DNA from: Alphaproteobacteria bacterium
GTDB taxonomy: Bacteria; Pseudomonadota; Alphaproteobacteria; UBA11222
Assembly (NCBI GenBank): GCA_003454415.1
Contig: DMKG01000235.1
Coordinates: 1-9,405 of the forward strand
Direction of reading: 5' to 3'
DNA length: 9,405 nt
Part shown: positions 5,847-9,405 of the stretch, one piece after another
How positions within the stretch are numbered: position 1 is the stretch's first letter
Layout of the letters: each line of letters opens with the position of its first letter
The notes under the pieces: model-generated
What the model saw: only the letters and a program-made list of their open reading frames with translations
The model's database searches: none
What the model was told of the DNA's origin: nothing
Translations under genes and position numbers: made by a program

Positions 5847-5873
5847 TGTCTAACCTTTCCGAAAGGTTAGACA
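5847..5873. terminator. perfect 13-bp hairpin between convergent late genes and integrase, probable terminator
   Basis: Arms TGTCTAACCTTTC and GAAAGGTTAGACA are exact reverse complements with a single central C. The element begins 3 nt beyond the integrase TAA. On the + strand it is followed by GTTTTATT, so it best serves rightward late transcription; on the - strand what follows is ACAAAATCAC read as AAAATCACTC, with no T run. It also contains two of the GGTTAGACA sites, so it may do double duty or be an integrase/excisionase site rather than a terminator. Confidence 0.55.
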
Positions 5874-5876
5874 GTT

Positions 5877-6911
5877 TTATTCCGTTTTCGTTCCCCCAAC
5901 CTTCCCCATCGCCTGATCAGAGAGCGTCACCTGATCGGCGGCATTCGTATATCGCGTCACTTCTTTTGTGGTCTTGTGGCCGGTGATCGACATAATCTCT
6001 CTGTCAGTACACCCGGCTTCCGCAAGGCGTCTTGCTGCGGCCTTTCGCAAACCATGCGCCGAGCATTGCGGCAACCCAGCCGCGTCACATTGCGCGCGAA
6101 ACCAATTTCCAAAGCCAGCCGGGCTGAACGGCTTCCCGTGAGCGGTGAGTAGAAATGTCAGGTCTGATTTTGGCGCCCCGTCCAGGATGACCTGCAGGCA
6201 TTGATGGATAGGGACGTCTATCCGCACATCCGTCTTTTGCTGCCTGATCGCCATGCGCCCGCCCTTTACATGCTGCCAGCCCATGCGGATGGCGTCTGAA
6301 CGCCGGGATGCCGTGAACAGCATGAGAGAAAAGGCCAGCCTCGCCTTGCTGCCAATGGGATGCACGGCCTCAAACTGTGCGATCTCTTCCTCCGTCCAGC
6401 TATGGAAGCCCCCCGCCTTTGTCCGGATCCCACGCATGGCGTAGGTGGGATCATCCTTTCGCATACCGATATCGATGGCGAAGCGCATCAGCATCCTTAT
6501 CATGCGCAGAAGATTGTTGGCGGCCGATGGCGTAGCAGCGCGCGCGGCGATGATTGCTTTAATGTGCCGCCGCTCCAACAGCGCCAGCCGCTTATCCCCA
6601 TGCTCTTCCCGAAACCTTTCGATGATGCCGCGATATGTGGCCTTCGTCGCGGCGTTCAACCCGGCGAACTCAGGCGACTGATAGTAGGCGGCGATCAGAG
6701 ATGAAATAGAGCCTTGCGCCGTGCGTTCAGCGCCGATATTGCCGATAGGCTTGGCATCGAGACAGGCCTGGTATTCCTGCCAGAACCGGTCAGACAATGG
6801 CGCGCCGGTAAAATAATAGTCCTTATGGCCCTTCTTCCTGAACCGGATACGCGGCTTCCCGTGCCGGTCGGAGAACTCCGATACATATTTGGGCAGGCGC
6901 TTGCGTCTCAT
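5877..6911 (-). CDS. int: tyrosine-family phage integrase
   Basis: This site-specific recombinase would join the phage att site to the host tRNA gene. Numbering from the GTG at 6932 (subtract 7 for the start chosen here), the catalytic set is complete: R210 (TASRRSD), K233 (RQQKTD), H293-x-x-R296 (SAHGLRKA), H319 (ITGHKT) and nucleophile Y328 (VTRYTN). The N-terminal part (RHGKPRIRFRKKGHKDYYF) resembles the arm-binding domain common in alphaproteobacterial phage integrases, and the core-binding SAM-like domain covers about residues 75-170. The start is placed at ATG 6911 because it overlaps the upstream stop as ATGA (6908-6911); GTG 6932 would add seven residues. The 3' end points at the att core, as in lambda. 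It is probably translated by coupling from the small upstream gene. Confidence 0.95.
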   Translation of the reverse strand: MRRKRLPKYVSEFSDRHGKPRIRFRKKGHKDYYFTGAPLSDRFWQEYQACLDAKPIGNIGAERTAQGSISSLIAAYYQSPEFAGLNAATKATYRGIIERFREEHGDKRLALLERRHIKAIIAARAATPSAANNLLRMIRMLMRFAIDIGMRKDDPTYAMRGIRTKAGGFHSWTEEEIAQFEAVHPIGSKARLAFSLMLFTASRRSDAIRMGWQHVKGGRMAIRQQKTDVRIDVPIHQCLQVILDGAPKSDLTFLLTAHGKPFSPAGFGNWFRAQCDAAGLPQCSAHGLRKAAARRLAEAGCTDREIMSITGHKTTKEVTRYTNAADQVTLSDQAMGKVGGTKTE

Positions 6912-7090
6912 TTTTTCAGAACCGTATCCCACTCATTCCCCGATTTAATATCGTCGGGGCTGCCCAGGTCAATTGCGATCTCGCCACCCGGCGTGATCCG
7001 TATGGTGCGCACAGTCTGACCGGCTTTCACAATCGCCTTGAGCGCGCGCGTCACGTCACCTTGCCGGAATGGTAATGCACGTTCAGACAT
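6908..7090 (-). CDS. small protein upstream of int, candidate recombination directionality factor, 60 aa
   Basis: The gene starts at ATG 7090, with AGGAA (7099-7103 on the opposite strand) 8 nt upstream, and its TGA overlaps the integrase ATG. The sequence has an N-terminal helix (DVTRALKAIVKAGQTV), two strands (TIRITPGGEIAIDLG) and a polar tail with NEWDTVL. I recall similar unnamed proteins directly before integrase genes in alphaproteobacterial prophages ('DVTRALKAxxxAGxxVxxxxIxPxGxIxI'). Small size and coupling to int suggest an excisionase-like role, but I see no clear MerR-type or helix-turn-helix motif, so this is a guess from context. The gene itself is well supported by its ribosome site and overlap. 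Confidence 0.78.
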   Translation of the reverse strand: MSERALPFRQGDVTRALKAIVKAGQTVRTIRITPGGEIAIDLGSPDDIKSGNEWDTVLKK

Positions 7091-7117
7091 TCTGCATGTT
7101 CCTATTCGCGCAGGCGG

Positions 7118-8170
7118 TTAAGTGCCCGCATCTTCGGCGACCTCCTGAATCTCCGCGTCTGCCGCCTCAATCTTTTGGCGTAATTCGGCCTCGGCGTTGA
7201 TTAGCCGGTCATAAAGTTCCGGGTTCACCGCTGATAGTTTCTCCCGCGCCGCCTTATTGTTCTCGATCAGGCGATCAAGCGCCGGGATAACCACGACAGC
7301 TTCCAGCTTTTCCATGTAGCCGTTGAAAAACGCTGCAGCGCGTGCGTGATTTTCCGTGGGGGCCGTTTCCTTAGCCCTTTGCTCTGGCGCTGCCGGGGCC
7401 TTTTCTAGTGGGGCTGGAGGGACCCCGCCTTTCGCCCAATCCGCCAGAAACGCACCATATTTTTCATCAATCCGCGCGTTAAGCGAAAGACCGCTGGCAA
7501 GGTCATCGGGCAGCTTGATCGGCAGCGGCACACCGGGATTGCGCGCCACAAAAAGCAAAGAAAGCGTCAGTTCGAACGGCAGGTTCTTTTCGCACACCGG
7601 CAACCATCCATCCAATCCGGTAAGCGATTGCTTCGGCACGATCTGGGTCTTGCCTTTCTCATCACGCTTCATTTCAACTTTTTCCTCGGCGCGAAAGCAC
7701 ATGATGACATGTGCGCGGATTTGCAAAAGCGACGAGACCATGTGCTTGTGCGCCATCTTTGGCTTGATCCATGCGGCCATCTTGCAGGCTTCGCGCTTCT
7801 GCCAATTATCCCCGGCCATCCGGTTCAATTCCGCCTCGTGCATATCTAGAACGCCGCCTTCGCCAGCCCATTCATGCGTCATGCTGTCGATCACGATAAC
7901 CGGATACCCGGCCTTGTCTGCCACCCGCACAGCATCCAGATAAGTTTCCGGGCGGAATGGCGCGTGAATGTTGGCGTGGTCAAATCGGAATGCGTCGGCG
8001 TAATGTTTCGCCCGCCCATTTTCTGTGTCAATGACGGCGAAGGGCTTGCCACCGGCCAAGCCTGTTGCGAGCCTGAGCGCGCTGTATGTCTTGCCGCTGC
8101 CGGTGCCGCCAGCCAATCCAATCAGAAGCCCAACACCTTCGCGCGTCGCGCGTTTAAATTCTATGGTCAT
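7118..8170 (-). CDS. Sak4-like RecA-fold ATPase, phage recombination protein, 350 aa
   Basis: The Walker A motif is GGTGSGKT (residues 21-28) and Walker B is PVIVIDSMTHEW (D95), followed by a further strand (LLQIRAHVIMCFRAEEK). This is the pattern of the AAA_24 group (PF13479) that includes Sak4, a RecA-core protein thought to act in single-strand annealing or strand exchange during phage recombination. The neighbouring gene encodes an exonuclease, the classic partner. Beyond the ATPase core, a Pro/Ala-rich linker (about 248-274) leads to a charged helical tail (275-350, for example EKLSAVNPELYDRLINAEAE), longer than I expect for Sak4. Its ATG overlaps the nuclease stop (8167-8170), and a 27-nt gap separates it from the next gene. 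A DnaB- or Cas-type ATPase is unlikely given the context. Confidence 0.82.
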   Translation of the reverse strand: MTIEFKRATREGVGLLIGLAGGTGSGKTYSALRLATGLAGGKPFAVIDTENGRAKHYADAFRFDHANIHAPFRPETYLDAVRVADKAGYPVIVIDSMTHEWAGEGGVLDMHEAELNRMAGDNWQKREACKMAAWIKPKMAHKHMVSSLLQIRAHVIMCFRAEEKVEMKRDEKGKTQIVPKQSLTGLDGWLPVCEKNLPFELTLSLLFVARNPGVPLPIKLPDDLASGLSLNARIDEKYGAFLADWAKGGVPPAPLEKAPAAPEQRAKETAPTENHARAAAFFNGYMEKLEAVVVIPALDRLIENNKAAREKLSAVNPELYDRLINAEAELRQKIEAADAEIQEVAEDAGT

Positions 8171-9147
8171 ATCGGCGCCTGCCAGTTGTAGATAAGGTCA
8201 CGGATGGCTTGGGGGTCATGCGCGCCCCTTCCACCCAGCTTGCTTTTGATTGTTTCGGCGCGCGTGATTTCCCACGGCGGCGTCTCAAGCGTCGCAGTGA
8301 CGCTTGGGTAGCAGGGCCAGTCGCCGTCACGGATGCATTCCCGCCAGATCGATAATGCGAGATCGACATCGTTATAGGCAATGTCGAGAGCGGCGGCGTC
8401 CGGAGCCAGCACGGAAAGCGCATACGGCGGATAATCCTCCTGAACGATCCAGCGCCATTGCGGCGGCGGCATGCAGGGGAAACACTCCTTGAATCCGCGC
8501 AGGTAGAAGGCGGCCTGAAACGATTGCTGTAGCGATATCGACGTGCGGCGGTAGGCGTCAGGGTGCGCGCTGGCGGCGGTGGTCTTGTAATCGAAGATAA
8601 TGGTTCCATCCGCAGACAGTCGATCAATGCGGGCGCGGCACATGACGTTATGATCCATCCACCCCAGCGTAATCTCGCTTGAGCCACCCTCCAGAAAGAC
8701 CTTGCCATCGTTATTTTTCGCAAGCTGGCTGCGCGCGGCGCGCACCATCTCCATGGTCCTGCCATATTGATCTTCGAGAAGCGGCAGGCGTCCATCTTCA
8801 ACAGCCGCAGCGCGCGCTTCCTTGGCGGCCTTGGTCCGGTAATCCGCCGCATCGATGACAGCAACGCGCTCTGGCCGGTCATCGAGCAGAATGGCGTGGG
8901 CGGCGCTGCCCAGATCGAACTGTTTGCGGTCCGGCGCAACATATTCAGGATTCAGGCGCGGGTGCGCTGTCCATGCATGGCGGGGCGATTGGCTGATAAG
9001 CAGTTTGGCTACGCCGCTGGAGAGACTGATCTGCGCGAATGGGTCCGCGTGATACTCCGCCTCCGGAATGTCCGTATAGACGCCGGGGGCAAGACGGGGT
9101 CTCCCGCCTATTCCGGTCCGCCGGATCGCGGGAAAGTCTTCAGTCAT
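8167..9147 (-). CDS. PD-(D/E)XK exonuclease, DUF3799/RecE-like, 326 aa
   Basis: Numbering from the upstream ATG 9162 (subtract 5 for the start used here), the nuclease signature is G85-x-x-x-H89 (FDLGSAAHAILLD), E163 (EITLGW), D180 (CRARIDRL), D191-Y-K193 (IIFDYKTT) and a later QAAFYLRGF segment. This fits the PF12684 (DUF3799) phage nucleases related to RecE/Cas4, which resect double-stranded DNA ends for recombination; a metal ion is expected at the acidic residues. The family's usual opening is present (GVYTDIPEAEYHA, ISLSSGVAKLLISQSPRH). ATG 9147 is chosen because it overlaps the upstream stop as ATGA (9144-9147), like the other junctions of this operon; ATG 9162 abuts an AGAGG with no spacing. 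It pairs with the Sak4-like gene that follows. Confidence 0.88.
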   Translation of the reverse strand: MTEDFPAIRRTGIGGRPRLAPGVYTDIPEAEYHADPFAQISLSSGVAKLLISQSPRHAWTAHPRLNPEYVAPDRKQFDLGSAAHAILLDDRPERVAVIDAADYRTKAAKEARAAAVEDGRLPLLEDQYGRTMEMVRAARSQLAKNNDGKVFLEGGSSEITLGWMDHNVMCRARIDRLSADGTIIFDYKTTAASAHPDAYRRTSISLQQSFQAAFYLRGFKECFPCMPPPQWRWIVQEDYPPYALSVLAPDAAALDIAYNDVDLALSIWRECIRDGDWPCYPSVTATLETPPWEITRAETIKSKLGGRGAHDPQAIRDLIYNWQAPI

Positions 9148-9405
9148 GGTGCTTCGATCCATCCTCTTTTAATTGCCTCGGCCTCCAGATGGTCGAGTAT
9201 TGCCGCCGTTTCTTCTGCGAGTTTGTAGCCTGGTGTTGCGACGCGCTCGCGGTAATCGGAGATGCTCATCCACCGGCAGCCTGCCTTGACCATCGGCGTT
9301 TCGTGCTTGACCAAGTAGAATGTATAGCTATCGCTACGTTTTGGGCCTTCGATGATCCCATGAGCGCCGGTGAAGTCAGCGACCTCGAGATTTGCGCCCT
9401 CGAGA
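9144..9405 (-). CDS. hypothetical early-operon protein, N-terminus cut by window edge
   Basis: A frame is open from base 9404 to the TGA at 9144-9146, giving 86 residues without a start; the rest lies beyond the right edge. Visible features are LEGANLEVADFTGAHGIIEG, a beta-like stretch SYTFYLVKHETPMVKAG, then CRWMSISDYRERVATPGYKL and a helical end EETAAILDHLEAEAIKRGW. The last bases overlap the nuclease ATG, so it belongs to the same operon and was probably transcribed from a promoter right of the window. I do not recognise a family; proteins with a 'CRWxSIxDYRxxV' segment occur uncharacterised near phage recombination genes, from memory. Confidence 0.78.
   Translation of the reverse strand, partial: LEGANLEVADFTGAHGIIEGPKRSDSYTFYLVKHETPMVKAGCRWMSISDYRERVATPGYKLAEETAAILDHLEAEAIKRGWIEAP

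Larger units (their letters stand above)
5692..5873. repeat. four copies of GGTTAGACA flanking the att core (candidate integrase or excisionase arm sites)
   Basis: Copies lie at 5692-5700 (+), 5744-5752 (+), 5847-5855 (inverted, TGTCTAACC) and 5865-5873 (+). The first two start 52 bp apart, close to five helical turns. Each of these two also sits in a small dyad: TAATCC/GGGTTA (5685-5696, one mismatch) and the perfect TAACC/GGTTA (5739-5748). Two copies lie left and two right of the tRNA-like core. Short repeated arm sites on both sides of the core are the normal build of attP for tyrosine integrases of the lambda type. That these are bound by the integrase is inference. I noticed no further copy elsewhere in the window by eye. 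Confidence 0.6.

Noticed and set aside
5777..5986. 69-residue + strand frame crossing the att core into the 3' end of int
   Set aside because: It runs through the att core and the hairpin, ends inside the integrase gene on the other strand, and has no ribosome site.
7356..7943. 195-residue + strand frame over the ATPase gene
   Set aside because: Antisense shadow; the - strand frame has Walker motifs and operon overlaps.
8154..8942. 262-residue - strand frame over the nuclease gene
   Set aside because: Same strand but a different frame from the PD-(D/E)XK protein; composition is Arg/Ser/Pro-rich and it lacks motifs.
8767..9228. 153-residue + strand frame at the right end
   Set aside because: Antisense to the nuclease and to the partial upstream gene, both of which join through an ATGA overlap.

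Overview
This window looks like part of the genome of a temperate, siphovirus-like phage of an alphaproteobacterium. Three things point there: high GC (about 60-70% in the structural genes), a SleB-type cell wall hydrolase used as endolysin, and a small tail-adaptor/LamG/Ala-Gly-repeat tail module of a kind I associate with Rhizobiales, Sphingomonadales and Rhodobacterales prophages. The host itself cannot be named from the sequence.

Layout. On the + strand, positions 1-3150 hold the end of the virion module: a tail-fibre-type protein cut by the left edge, two unrecognised small virion-type proteins, a 485-residue LamG-like protein with 20-residue Ala/Gly repeats and three 9-residue C-terminal repeats, and a probable fibre-tail adaptor. 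Positions 3159-4413 are a lysis cassette: a 57-residue holin-like protein, a small lipoprotein, a coiled-coil protein with one C-terminal membrane segment, and a SleB-type endolysin. Positions 4460-5687 carry two genes of lower GC, a right-handed beta-helix protein and a small one-membrane-segment protein, which look like accessory cargo.

Positions 5688-5876 hold no gene. They contain the probable phage attachment site: a 19-nt match to the 3' end of a serine tRNA gene, flanked by four copies of the 9-mer GGTTAGACA, two of them forming a perfect hairpin next to the integrase stop codon.

On the - strand, positions 5877-9405, read right to left, is an early operon: a partial unknown gene, a PD-(D/E)XK exonuclease (DUF3799/RecE-like), a Sak4-like RecA-fold ATPase, a 60-residue protein that could be the recombination directionality factor, and a tyrosine integrase. 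Three of its four junctions are ATGA stop/start overlaps. The exonuclease and ATPase probably form a phage recombination pair; the integrase acts at the adjacent attachment site.

The late-gene end, att core, integrase and early genes are contiguous with no host DNA between them. That is the order of a circular or virion phage genome (or a tandem double prophage), not of a single integrated prophage. No wholly new multi-gene system was found. The most interesting items are the repeat-flanked att site, the beta-helix cargo gene beside it, the mosaic LamG/repeat protein, and the non-canonical lysis cassette.
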